Below are positions 1-5,396 of a stretch of 5,396 nucleotides of DNA, one piece after another. The notes beneath the pieces were generated by a model. That model worked only from the letters and a program-made list of their open reading frames with translations, ran no database searches and had not been told where the DNA came from. The stretch's first letter is position 1; every line of letters starts with the position of its first letter. This DNA is from Methylobacterium sp. (GTDB lineage: Bacteria > Pseudomonadota > Alphaproteobacteria > Rhizobiales > Beijerinckiaceae), in assembly GCA_021154065.1 (NCBI GenBank), contig JAJKJG010000285.1:1-5396 (forward strand), in the 5' to 3' direction. A program made the translations under genes and the position numbers.

Positions 1-1973
1 CCGGCCCGCGCGCCGGCGTTCGTCACCGTGACCCGGACCTCGACCGTCTCGTCCGCCCGCACCCGTGGGGTCGCTACGACGAGATCCTTGAACGTAAACC
101 GCGTATAGCTGAGGCCCCAGCCGAACGGGAACAGCGGCTCCAGACCTTCATCGAGATAATTCAGGGTGAAGCGCTGGCTCGGCTCGTGCGGCCGGCCGCT
201 CGGCAGGCGGTTGTAATAGAGCGGAAGCTGGCCCACCGTCCGCGGGTAGCTCACAGGGAGCTTGCCGCTCGGGTTGACGTCGCCGAAGAGCGTCTCGGCG
301 ATCGCGGCAGCCCCTTCCGTGCCGGGGTACCACGCCATGAGGACGGCCGAGAGCTTGTCCGCGATGCGGGCGAGTTCCAGCGGCCGCCCCGCGATAAGGA
401 CGACGATGACGGGCTTGCCTGTCGCCGCGAGCGCTTCAAGGAGCGCGCTCTGCCGGCCCGGCAGCGTGATGTGGGCGCGAGAGGCGGCCTCGCCCGAGAT
501 GTCCCGCGGCTCGCCCATAATGGCGATGACGGCGTCCGTCGAACGCGCCGCCTCGACCGCCGCGCCGAAGCCGTCGTCGGTCTCGCAATACGGGTCGCAG
601 GCGGCGGCGTAGGTCACGGAGACGCCGGCCTTCTCGGCGCGCTGCCGAATGCGGTCGATCAAGACCGGCGTGTCCTCGGCATGCCCGCGGGCGGCATGGG
701 GGCCGAGCAAGTCCCATTGGCTGGCCGCGAGCCCGCCAATGACGGCGATCGACTGCGCCTCGCGCCGAAGCGGCAACGTCTGGTCGCGGTTCTGCAACAG
801 GACGAGCGCCTCGCGCGCGACCGTCAACGCAGCTTGCCGCGACTCCGGCGACGGGAACGCCGCGTCGACGCGGGACGGATCGGCGTCCGCTCGGTCAAAC
901 AAGCCAAGGCGCATCTTGGTGCGCAGCACGCGGCGGACGGACTCGTCGAGGGTCGCCTGACTGACGCGCCCGGCCCGGACCTCGTTGGCGAGATTGCGGT
1001 CGTAGAACCCGGCCATCAGGTCCATATCGACGCCGGCGTTGATGGCCTTGCGGGCCGCCTCAGCCTCATCAACCGCGATGCCGTGCCCCATCAACTCCTC
1101 GATCGCCGCCCAATCCGACACCACGAAACCGTCGAACCCCCATTCCTTGCGCAGCACATCGGTCAGGAGCCACGCGTTCGCGGTCGCCGGCACGCCATTG
1201 AGGGCGTTGAAGGCGCTCATCAGCGAAATGCCGCCGGCCTTCAGGGCGGCGCGGAACGGCGGCAGGTACACGTCCCGCAACTCGCCCTGCGGGATGTTGG
1301 TGGCGTCGTAGTCGCGTCCGCCTTCAACGGCGCCGTAGCCGGCGAAGTGCTTCGCCGCCGTGGCCAGACCGCCGGCTCGAAAGCCCTCGATCCGCGCCGC
1401 GGCGAACACCCGGCCCACATACGGGTCCTCGCCCGAGCCCTCGACGATGCGGCCCCAGCGCGGATCGCGGGACACGTCGACCATGGGGGCGTAGGTCCAT
1501 TGCACGCCGATGTAGGCCGCCTCGCGAGCGGCCCATTCGCTGGCGAGGCGGGCGAGGCCTGGGTTGAACGTCGCCGTTTCGGCGAGCGGGACCGGGAAGG
1601 TCGTCCGGAACCCGTGCAGCACGTCGAGACCGAAGAGAAGGGGAATGCCCAGGCGCGTCTCGCGCACGGCTAGTTGCGCGGCAGCGATGTCCGGGGCGTT
1701 GTTGAAGTTGATCAGGGCCCCGACGCGGCCCTGCCGCACGGCCTCGATGTCGAAGCCTGGCCCGTGCGACATCAGATTGAGCTGCCCGATTTTCTCCTCC
1801 AGCGTCATTTGCGCGAGGAGGGCTTCGACGCGACGCTCGACATCCTCGGACGCCCGCGCCAGCTCCGTTCGCGGCGCGCCGATCAGAGTGATGAGGACAA
1901 GGAGGAAGAGCCCGAGGATGCGCGACGCGCCCTGGACTCCATGCGCGCGCGCGGCGGTCGAAAAGAGGCTCAT
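1..1973 (-). CDS. bglX: Periplasmic beta-glucosidase, glycoside hydrolase family 3 (BglX-like), 3'-truncated by the window edge
   Basis: Hydrolyses terminal beta-D-glucosyl (or related beta-glycosyl) residues by the retaining GH3 mechanism, probably in the periplasm. The visible 657 residues begin with an export signal: hydrophobic RILGLFLLVLITLIG (18-32), then an A-R-A site ending near residue 41. The GH3 N-terminal barrel starts at about 44 (MTLEEKIGQLNL, 56-67). It contains LDVLHG (D117), SRDPRWGR and GEDPYVG (168-187), KHF (208-210) and GFVVSDW, with D287 the expected nucleophile. The second GH3 domain carries SGEAASR, where E495 aligns with the acid/base region of E. coli BglX, then NPSGKLP and PFGWGLSYT. 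The start of a fibronectin-III-like domain (about 638 on) is cut at the edge; BglX proteins usually run about 720-765 residues. The ATG at 1973-1971 is preceded in frame by TAA three codons earlier (1984-1982), so it is the first possible ATG; the ribosome site is weak (GGA only). C459 and C463 sit close together and might form a disulfide. Family assignment is firm; the substrate (cellobiose, laminaribiose, xylosides) is not determined. Confidence 0.95.
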   Translation of the reverse strand, partial: MSLFSTAARAHGVQGASRILGLFLLVLITLIGAPRTELARASEDVERRVEALLAQMTLEEKIGQLNLMSHGPGFDIEAVRQGRVGALINFNNAPDIAAAQLAVRETRLGIPLLFGLDVLHGFRTTFPVPLAETATFNPGLARLASEWAAREAAYIGVQWTYAPMVDVSRDPRWGRIVEGSGEDPYVGRVFAAARIEGFRAGGLATAAKHFAGYGAVEGGRDYDATNIPQGELRDVYLPPFRAALKAGGISLMSAFNALNGVPATANAWLLTDVLRKEWGFDGFVVSDWAAIEELMGHGIAVDEAEAARKAINAGVDMDLMAGFYDRNLANEVRAGRVSQATLDESVRRVLRTKMRLGLFDRADADPSRVDAAFPSPESRQAALTVAREALVLLQNRDQTLPLRREAQSIAVIGGLAASQWDLLGPHAARGHAEDTPVLIDRIRQRAEKAGVSVTYAAACDPYCETDDGFGAAVEAARSTDAVIAIMGEPRDISGEAASRAHITLPGRQSALLEALAATGKPVIVVLIAGRPLELARIADKLSAVLMAWYPGTEGAAAIAETLFGDVNPSGKLPVSYPRTVGQLPLYYNRLPSGRPHEPSQRFTLNYLDEGLEPLFPFGWGLSYTRFTFKDLVVATPRVRADETVEVRVTVTNAGARA

Positions 1974-2034
1974 GCGGTCCGATTAGAGGTTGAACGCGAC
2001 GCCGTCGATGGTGAAAGCGACCGCATGCGGTCCG
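1971..2034. repeat. 11-bp direct repeat CATGCGGTCCG (1971-1981 and 2024-2034)
   Basis: The same 11 bases occur twice, 53 bp apart. On the bglX strand both copies read CGGACCGCATG; the proximal copy includes the bglX start codon, and the distal copy overlaps the right half of the 14-bp palindrome. It may be an operator half-site, a trace of a small duplication, or chance. Confidence 0.5.
2019..2032. repeat. 14-bp perfect palindrome, candidate operator
   Basis: GACCGCATGCGGTC reads identically on both strands with no spacer. It lies 46 bp upstream of the bglX start and about 94 bp upstream of the dctP start. A 14-bp perfect even palindrome in a divergent spacer resembles binding sites of dimeric repressors such as LacI or GntR types, but no matching regulator gene is in the window. 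Chance occurrence in GC-rich DNA cannot be excluded. Confidence 0.4.
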
Positions 2035-2113
2035 GGAAGATGACGCGTCGTCCCTCAGCGTCGCCGGCTGTATCGACAAGAACGATATGTCGCGCCAAGA
2101 TGCCCTCAACGAG

Positions 2114-2118
2114 AGGAG
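2114..2118 (+). promoter_or_regulatory. Ribosome-binding site for dctP
   Basis: AGGAG (within GAGAGGAG, 2111-2118) lies 7 bases before the ATG at 2126. This decides the start: an in-frame ATG 39 bases further upstream (2087) has no such site and would put 13 extra, non-signal-like residues ahead of the Tat leader. Confidence 0.8.
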
Positions 2119-2125
2119 ATGTGCG

Positions 2126-3151
2126 ATGTCTATGACGCGACGTATGGTGCTCGGCGGCGCAGCCGCGGGAGCCGGGCTGTTGGCCCGTCCCGCCATTCTC
2201 AAGGCCCAGGCCCCGAAGACTCTGAAGCTGTCGCACCAATTTCCGGGCGGCACCCTCGAACAAGGTGATTTCCGCGACCGGATCTGCCGCAAGTTCGCCG
2301 CGGAGGTCGAGAAACGCACCAACGGCGCCCTCAAGGTGGACGTCTACCAGAATTCCTCCTTGATGAAGACGCTCGCCCAGTTCAGCGCCGTGCGCAAGGG
2401 CGCGCTCGACTTGACGCTCTATCCGTTGGCCTATGCGGGCGGCGAGATCCACGAGACCAATATCGGTCTCATGCCGGCTCTGGTCACGAACTACGACCAG
2501 GCCGCCAAGTGGAAGTCCGCGCCGATCGGCCAGGAACTCGCCAAGATCCTCGACGACAAGGGCGTCGTCATTCTCACCTGGGTGTGGCAGTCGGGCGGGA
2601 TCGCCTCGCGCGGCCAGCCGCTTCTCGGCCCCGAGGACATGAAGGGCGTCAAAATCCGTGGCGGCAGCCGTGAGATGGACGCGGTGTTCCTGGCGGCGGG
2701 AGCACAGGTCTCCACGATGCCGTCGAACGAGGTCTACATCGGCATGCAGACCGGCGCGCTCGACGCCGCCGTGACCTCCTCCACCAGCCTGATCTCCTTC
2801 CGGCTGGAGGAGTTGACCAAGAACCTGACCTCGGGCCGCGGCCGGTCGTACTGGTTCATGCTGGAGCCGATCCTGATGGCGAAATCGACCTTCCAGGCGC
2901 TGACGCCGGAGCAGCAGAAGGTCGTGCGCGAGGTCGGCGCCGACCTCGAGCCGTTCGGCACGGAGGCCGCCAAGCAGGACGACGCCGAGGTGGAGAAGGT
3001 CTACAAGGCCAAAGGGGCGCAGGTCCACGAACTGACCGAGGAGCACATCGAGAAGTGGCGGGCGCTCGCCCGCGACACCGCCTGGAAGGACTTCGCCGCC
3101 AAGACGAAAAAGGCCGCCGAGTTGCTGAAGCTCGCCGAAGCGACCGCTTGA
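2126..3151 (+). CDS. dctP: TRAP transporter solute-binding protein, DctP/TAXI-like superfamily (DctP family), Tat-exported
   Basis: A periplasmic binding protein that captures a small, probably organic-acid, solute for a secondary TRAP transporter. It has 341 residues, normal for the family. The N-terminus carries a twin-arginine leader: TRRMVLGG (R5, R6), a small-residue hydrophobic stretch to about 20, and likely cleavage after A-Q-A (27-29). The mature part shows DctP features: KLSHQFP (34-40), GALDLTLYP (92-100) and the KGVKIRGG segment, where R178 matches the conserved arginine that holds the ligand carboxylate. These are followed by STMPSNEVYIGMQTGALDAA (196-215), the family's 'MPxxEVYxALQTGxxD' signature. 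The C-terminal half is helical and lysine-rich. A Gly-Gly follows the arginine instead of the more usual proline-containing turn, so the substrate cannot be guessed. No dctQ or dctM membrane subunit lies beside it: the next gene downstream is convergent mtgA and the upstream gene is divergent bglX. The partner subunits must be elsewhere, or the protein may have another role such as sensing. Confidence 0.93.
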   Translation: MSMTRRMVLGGAAAGAGLLARPAILKAQAPKTLKLSHQFPGGTLEQGDFRDRICRKFAAEVEKRTNGALKVDVYQNSSLMKTLAQFSAVRKGALDLTLYPLAYAGGEIHETNIGLMPALVTNYDQAAKWKSAPIGQELAKILDDKGVVILTWVWQSGGIASRGQPLLGPEDMKGVKIRGGSREMDAVFLAAGAQVSTMPSNEVYIGMQTGALDAAVTSSTSLISFRLEELTKNLTSGRGRSYWFMLEPILMAKSTFQALTPEQQKVVREVGADLEPFGTEAAKQDDAEVEKVYKAKGAQVHELTEEHIEKWRALARDTAWKDFAAKTKKAAELLKLAEATA

Positions 3152-3179
3152 GGCGTGCGTCCCAAAGGGCGTGCGTCCC
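3152..3179. repeat. Imperfect tandem duplication, 12-bp unit GGCGTGCGTCCC with 16-bp period
   Basis: The unit occurs at 3152-3163 and again at 3168-3179, starting directly after the dctP stop codon. It fills most of the 39-bp junction between the convergent dctP and mtgA stops. It looks like a small local slippage duplication. Confidence 0.75.
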
Positions 3180-3185
3180 GCGCCC
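3167..3185. terminator. Possible hairpin at the dctP/mtgA convergent junction
   Basis: GGGCGTG (3167-3173) can pair with CGCGCCC (3179-3185), including one G-U pair, around a 5-base loop. The position, between two converging stop codons, suits a bidirectional terminator. There is no T-run on either side, so it is not a canonical intrinsic terminator; support is structural only. Confidence 0.25.
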
Positions 3186-3190
3186 GAACG

Positions 3191-3901
3191 TCAGCGCTTG
3201 AGACAATCCGCGAATGGAGCCGCGCTCTCCATCCGCGTCGTCAGCCGTTGGGCGAGCGCCTGATGGCGGCGCGAGGGCCGGGCGGGGTTGCGCAGGATCG
3301 GATTCGGCAGCGCGGCGGCGAGCAATGCCGCCTCGCGCCGGCTGAGGTCGCGGGCGCGCTTGCGGAAGTAATGCTGCGCCGCCGCTTCGGCCCCGAAGAC
3401 CCCCTCGCCCCATTCAGCGATGTTGAGATAAACCTCCATCATGCGCCGCTTCGGCCAGATCGCGTCGAGGTAGAGCGCGATCGGGATCTCCATCCCTTTC
3501 CGCACGTAGGACCGGCTCGGCCACAGAAAGAGGTTCTTCGCGGTCTGCATGGCGATCGTCGAAGCGCCCCGGTTCGGGCCGTCCTCGTCGGCCTCGTCCA
3601 GAACGCCCCGCAGCGCATCCCAGTCCACGCCGTTATGGCGGCAGAACCGGGCGTCTTCGGAGGCGAGGACCGCGAGGGGAAGCGCCGGCGCGACCGCGTC
3701 GAGCGGAACGGCCTCGCGCGCGGCGGACTGGAGGGTAAGCCAGCGTCCGATCATCAGGGTCGAGACGGGGGTCATGACCCGGTAGGCGAACCCGAGCGCG
3801 AGGACCGCCGCAACGAAACCAAACACGAGCGTGAAGGCGAGGCGGACGACGCTTCGAAGCAGACCTCCGGAGGCTCCGCGTCTCGCCGTCCGATCCCCCA
3901 C
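3191..3901 (-). CDS. mtgA: Monofunctional biosynthetic peptidoglycan transglycosylase MtgA (GT51)
   Basis: Polymerises lipid II into glycan strands at the periplasmic face of the inner membrane and, unlike class A PBPs, has no transpeptidase domain. With the GTG start the protein has 236 residues, normal for MtgA. One N-terminal membrane anchor spans about 17-43 (FTLVFGFVAAVLALGFAY in its core). The GT51 motifs follow in order: SEDARFCRHNGVDW (81-94), with E82 the expected catalytic base; GASTIAMQTAKNLFL (112-126); RKGME (134-138), with E138 the second conserved glutamate; and MMEVYLNIAEWGEGVFG (154-170), then HYFRKRARDLSRREAALLAA. Start choice: GTG at 3901-3899 has GGGGAGG about 8 bases upstream. 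A longer in-frame TTG start at 3931 would add 10 residues but has no ribosome site. Its end is convergent with dctP. Its start is divergent from ispA, whose product feeds the carrier lipid of its substrate. Confidence 0.94.
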   Translation of the reverse strand: MGDRTARRGASGGLLRSVVRLAFTLVFGFVAAVLALGFAYRVMTPVSTLMIGRWLTLQSAAREAVPLDAVAPALPLAVLASEDARFCRHNGVDWDALRGVLDEADEDGPNRGASTIAMQTAKNLFLWPSRSYVRKGMEIPIALYLDAIWPKRRMMEVYLNIAEWGEGVFGAEAAAQHYFRKRARDLSRREAALLAAALPNPILRNPARPSRRHQALAQRLTTRMESAAPFADCLKR

Positions 3902-3971
3902 CCGCCCGCCCTCCCCTGCTTGACCCCGCAACCGGGTTGGGCCAAGTCGAGCGCGTCAGTTAGCACGAGCC
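3902..3971. promoter_or_regulatory. Short divergent spacer between mtgA and ispA
   Basis: These 70 bases must carry the start signals of both genes unless one is leaderless. The minus strand holds the GGGGAGG ribosome site of mtgA near 3909-3915. On the plus strand TTGACC (3920-3925) resembles a -35 element, but the hexamer 17 bases later (CAAGTC) is a poor -10, so I do not claim a promoter. Confidence 0.45.
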
Positions 3972-4925
3972 ATGACCCAGCCAAGCCAGCAATTCGCCGC
4001 CGCTCCGCCGCGCCAGCCGTTCGCGGCGCAGCTCGCCGCCGTCGCCCAGGAGGTCGAGACCACGCTCGCGGCGCTCCTCTCGGACAAGGCCCGACCCGGC
4101 GAGATCGCCCGGCCGGGGCATCTGATGACAGCGATGCGCTATGCCGTTCTGGGGGGCGGGAAGCGGCTGCGCCCCTTCCTCGCGGTCGAGACGGCCCGCA
4201 TGTTGGGCTGGGACGTCAGGGGGGCGCTGCGGACCGGCGCGGCGATCGAACTCGTCCACTGCTACTCGCTGGTGCATGACGACCTTCCGGCGATGGACGA
4301 CGACGACCTGCGCCGCAACAAGCCGACGGTGCACAAGGCGTACGACGAGGCGACCGCGATCCTGGTCGGCGACGCGCTGCAAACGCTCGCCTTCGAGACG
4401 CTGGCCGATCCGGCGACCGATCCGAGCCCGTCCGTGCGCGCCGATCTCGTCCTCGGCCTTGCCCGCGCGGCGGGCCTGGGCGGCATGGTGGGCGGGCAGA
4501 TGCTCGACCTTGCCGCGGAAGGCCGCTACGGCGAGGCCAAGCTGACCGATCCCGACATCCGGCAACTCCAGGCCATGAAAACCGGGGCCATCCTGGCGTT
4601 CTCGGTCGAGGCCGGAGCCATCGTCGGCCGCGCCGACGCGGACGCCCGCACGCGGCTGTGCGCCTGCGGCCGCGCGATCGGGGCCGCGTTCCAGGTCGCC
4701 GACGACATCCTCGACCGGGAAGCCTCGGCCGAAACGATGGGCAAGCGCACCGGCAAGGACCGGGAAAAAGGAAAGGCGACGCTCGTGGATGTGCTTGGCC
4801 TGGAGCGGGCGCGGGCCGAGTGCGACCGCCTCGTGAACGCCGCGCTCGCATTGCTGGAGGGGTTCGGCCCCGAAGCCGACCTCCTGCGCGAAGCGGCCCG
4901 GTTCACGATCGAGCGCAAGGCGTAA
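3972..4925 (+). CDS. ispA: Farnesyl-diphosphate synthase (short-chain trans-prenyltransferase)
   Basis: Condenses IPP with DMAPP and GPP to give farnesyl diphosphate, the cytosolic branch point to undecaprenyl phosphate, quinone side chains, hopanoids and carotenoids. The 317 residues show the polyprenyl synthetase fold: GGGKRLRPFL (61-70) for IPP binding, the first aspartate-rich motif DDLPAMD (103-109) inside YSLVHDDLPAMDDDDLRR, KTG (203-205), and the second motif DDILD (244-248), followed by GKRTGKDREKGKATLVDVLG. The two-residue insertion in the first motif (DDxxxxD) and the Tyr at position -5 (Y98) match bacterial type II FPP synthases such as E. coli IspA. This favours a C15 product, but GGPP synthases of the same subfamily are close and cannot be fully excluded. 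The N-terminus, with an Ala/Pro/Gln-rich extension of about 20 residues, is slightly longer than E. coli IspA (299 aa). The ATG at 3972 has only a weak ribosome site, but no better start precedes the conserved region. Confidence 0.93.
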   Translation: MTQPSQQFAAAPPRQPFAAQLAAVAQEVETTLAALLSDKARPGEIARPGHLMTAMRYAVLGGGKRLRPFLAVETARMLGWDVRGALRTGAAIELVHCYSLVHDDLPAMDDDDLRRNKPTVHKAYDEATAILVGDALQTLAFETLADPATDPSPSVRADLVLGLARAAGLGGMVGGQMLDLAAEGRYGEAKLTDPDIRQLQAMKTGAILAFSVEAGAIVGRADADARTRLCACGRAIGAAFQVADDILDREASAETMGKRTGKDREKGKATLVDVLGLERARAECDRLVNAALALLEGFGPEADLLREAARFTIERKA

Positions 4926-4932
4926 GGAAACT

Positions 4933-4957
4933 CCTCTCCCCGCAAGACGGGGAGGGG
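4933..4957. terminator. Strong hairpin after ispA; possible bidirectional terminator or dispersed palindromic repeat
   Basis: CCTCTCCCCG (4933-4942) pairs with CGGGGAGGGG (4948-4957) over 10 base pairs (one G-U) around the loop CAAGA. It starts 7 bases after the ispA stop and lies between the converging ends of ispA and kup. No T-run follows on either strand, so a rho-independent terminator is only one option. C-rich/G-rich palindromes of this look are frequent intergenic repeats in alphaproteobacterial genomes. Confidence 0.55.
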
Positions 4958-4990
4958 CAGGCGCCGCTGAATTGATCGCCCTGAACCGCC

Positions 4991-5396
4991 TTACACCGTA
5001 ACCTGCGTGCCGACTTCCACGACCCGCCCTGTAGGGATCTGGAAAAAGTCCGTGGCGTCGCTGGCCGTCCGGGCGAGCGCGATGAAGAGCTTGTCCTGCC
5101 ACAGCGGCATGCTGGAGCGGACGGCGGGACGGATGGAGCGGCGGGAGAGGAAAAACGACGTCGCCATGATGTCGAATTTGAAGCCGAGCTTGCGCAGGAT
5201 GGCGAGCCCGCGCGGGATGTTGGGCGTCTCCATGTAGCCGTAGGTCGCCGTGACTTTCCAGAAATTGTCGCCGATGGGCTCGATGGCGACGCGCTCGTCG
5301 TTCGACACGCGCGGCACGTCGACCGACCGGACCGTCAGGATGACGTTCTTTTCGTGCAGAACCTTGTTGTGCTTCAGGTTGTGCAGGAGCGCCGAG
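4991..5396 (-). CDS. kup: Kup-type low-affinity potassium transporter, C-terminal end only (5' part beyond the window)
   Basis: Kup (TrkD) proteins import K+ with protons across the inner membrane through about 12 membrane helices, followed by a cytoplasmic C-terminal domain. Only the last 134 residues are in the window, all from that C-terminal domain. Recognisable landmarks are [20 protein letters not shown] at the edge, then a V-x-V-P-R-V segment, [20 protein letters not shown], the D-x-M-x-T-S-F-F-L-S-R segment, [20 protein letters not shown], and the family-typical ending [16 protein letters not shown] before TAA at 4993-4991. The reading frame is open to the right edge, so a GTG at 5317 that could look like a start is internal. 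No membrane segment is visible, as expected for this part. It converges on ispA across a 65-bp spacer with a hairpin. The family call is firm; full-length integrity cannot be judged. Confidence 0.95.
   Translation of the reverse strand, partial: SALLHNLKHNKVLHEKNVILTVRSVDVPRVSNDERVAIEPIGDNFWKVTATYGYMETPNIPRGLAILRKLGFKFDIMATSFFLSRRSIRPAVRSSMPLWQDKLFIALARTASDATDFFQIPTGRVVEVGTQVTV

Larger units (their letters stand above)
1974..2125. promoter_or_regulatory. Divergent intergenic region between bglX and dctP
   Basis: These 152 bases must hold the control signals for both divergent genes. I see no convincing -35/-10 pair on either strand; the AT-richer stretch near 2069-2090 is the only local drop in GC. 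The recognisable elements are the palindrome at 2019-2032, the repeat of its half next to the bglX start codon, and the dctP ribosome-binding site. The regulatory role is inferred from position only. Confidence 0.5.

Noticed and set aside
186..1673. A 495-codon open frame on the plus strand
   Set aside because: It lies wholly antisense to bglX, whose minus-strand frame carries all the GH3 motifs. Its product is Arg/Gly/Ala-rich without recognisable domains, a common shadow in high-GC genes.
1982..2050. Protein-like minus-strand stretch reading FTIDGVAFNL before a TAA, suggestive of a gene remnant
   Set aside because: The frame is open for only about 22 codons between TGA and TAA and has no start codon; too short to support a gene or pseudogene.
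1970..3046. A 358-codon open frame on the minus strand across dctP
   Set aside because: Antisense to a clear DctP-family protein; low-complexity, charge-rich translation with no domain. Only its last 18 codons, outside dctP, are discussed as a possible leader ORF.
3920..3948. Possible sigma-70 promoter for ispA (TTGACC as -35)
   Set aside because: No acceptable -10 hexamer at normal spacing; the match to one hexamer alone is not enough.
3155..4279. A 374-codon plus-strand frame across mtgA and into ispA
   Set aside because: Antisense to mtgA and out of frame with ispA; no recognisable domain.
3960..5102. A 380-codon minus-strand frame across ispA and into kup
   Set aside because: Antisense to ispA and out of frame with kup; the motifs of both real genes lie in other frames.
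1..5396. CRISPR array, transposon ends, tRNA/rRNA or defence genes
   Set aside because: No regularly spaced repeats, transposase motifs, terminal inverted repeats or RNA-gene signatures were seen on either strand; the window is almost fully occupied by five conserved genes.

Overview
The window is a high-GC, densely coded segment from a Gram-negative bacterium. It most resembles an alphaproteobacterium of the Hyphomicrobiales (Rhizobiales). This is inferred from the strong G/C bias, the protein flavour of the recognisable genes, a Tat-exported TRAP-type binding protein and a C-rich/G-rich palindrome typical of such genomes. The genus cannot be fixed from the sequence alone.

Layout, left to right. 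(1) From the left edge to about 1973, minus strand: a GH3 beta-glucosidase of the BglX type, with its start and signal peptide inside the window and its last C-terminal part cut off. (2) 1974-2125: a divergent intergenic region holding a 14-bp perfect palindrome and an 11-bp direct repeat that reaches the bglX start codon. (3) 2126-3151, plus strand: a TRAP-transporter solute-binding protein (DctP family) with a Tat-type leader and no transporter membrane subunits beside it. (4) 3152-3190: a short convergent junction with a 12-bp tandem duplication. (5) 3191-about 3901, minus strand: the monofunctional peptidoglycan glycosyltransferase MtgA, probably starting at GTG. (6) About 70 bp of divergent spacer. 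(7) 3972-4925, plus strand: an IspA-type farnesyl-diphosphate synthase. (8) 4926-4990: a convergent spacer with a 10-bp-stem hairpin. (9) 4991 to the right edge, minus strand: the C-terminal end of a Kup potassium transporter.

The genes alternate in strand and do not form one operon. The one plausible functional pairing is mtgA/ispA, which are transcribed divergently from one short spacer. FPP made by IspA is the precursor of undecaprenyl phosphate, the lipid carrier of the lipid II that MtgA polymerises. The bglX/dctP pair is also divergent, which would fit shared control of sugar release and solute uptake, but this is only inference.

I see no mobile element, CRISPR array, RNA gene or defence-like cassette. 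Most of the window is conserved housekeeping and metabolic content. The points of interest are the small intergenic structures and the orphan binding protein. I did not find evidence for a previously undescribed system.
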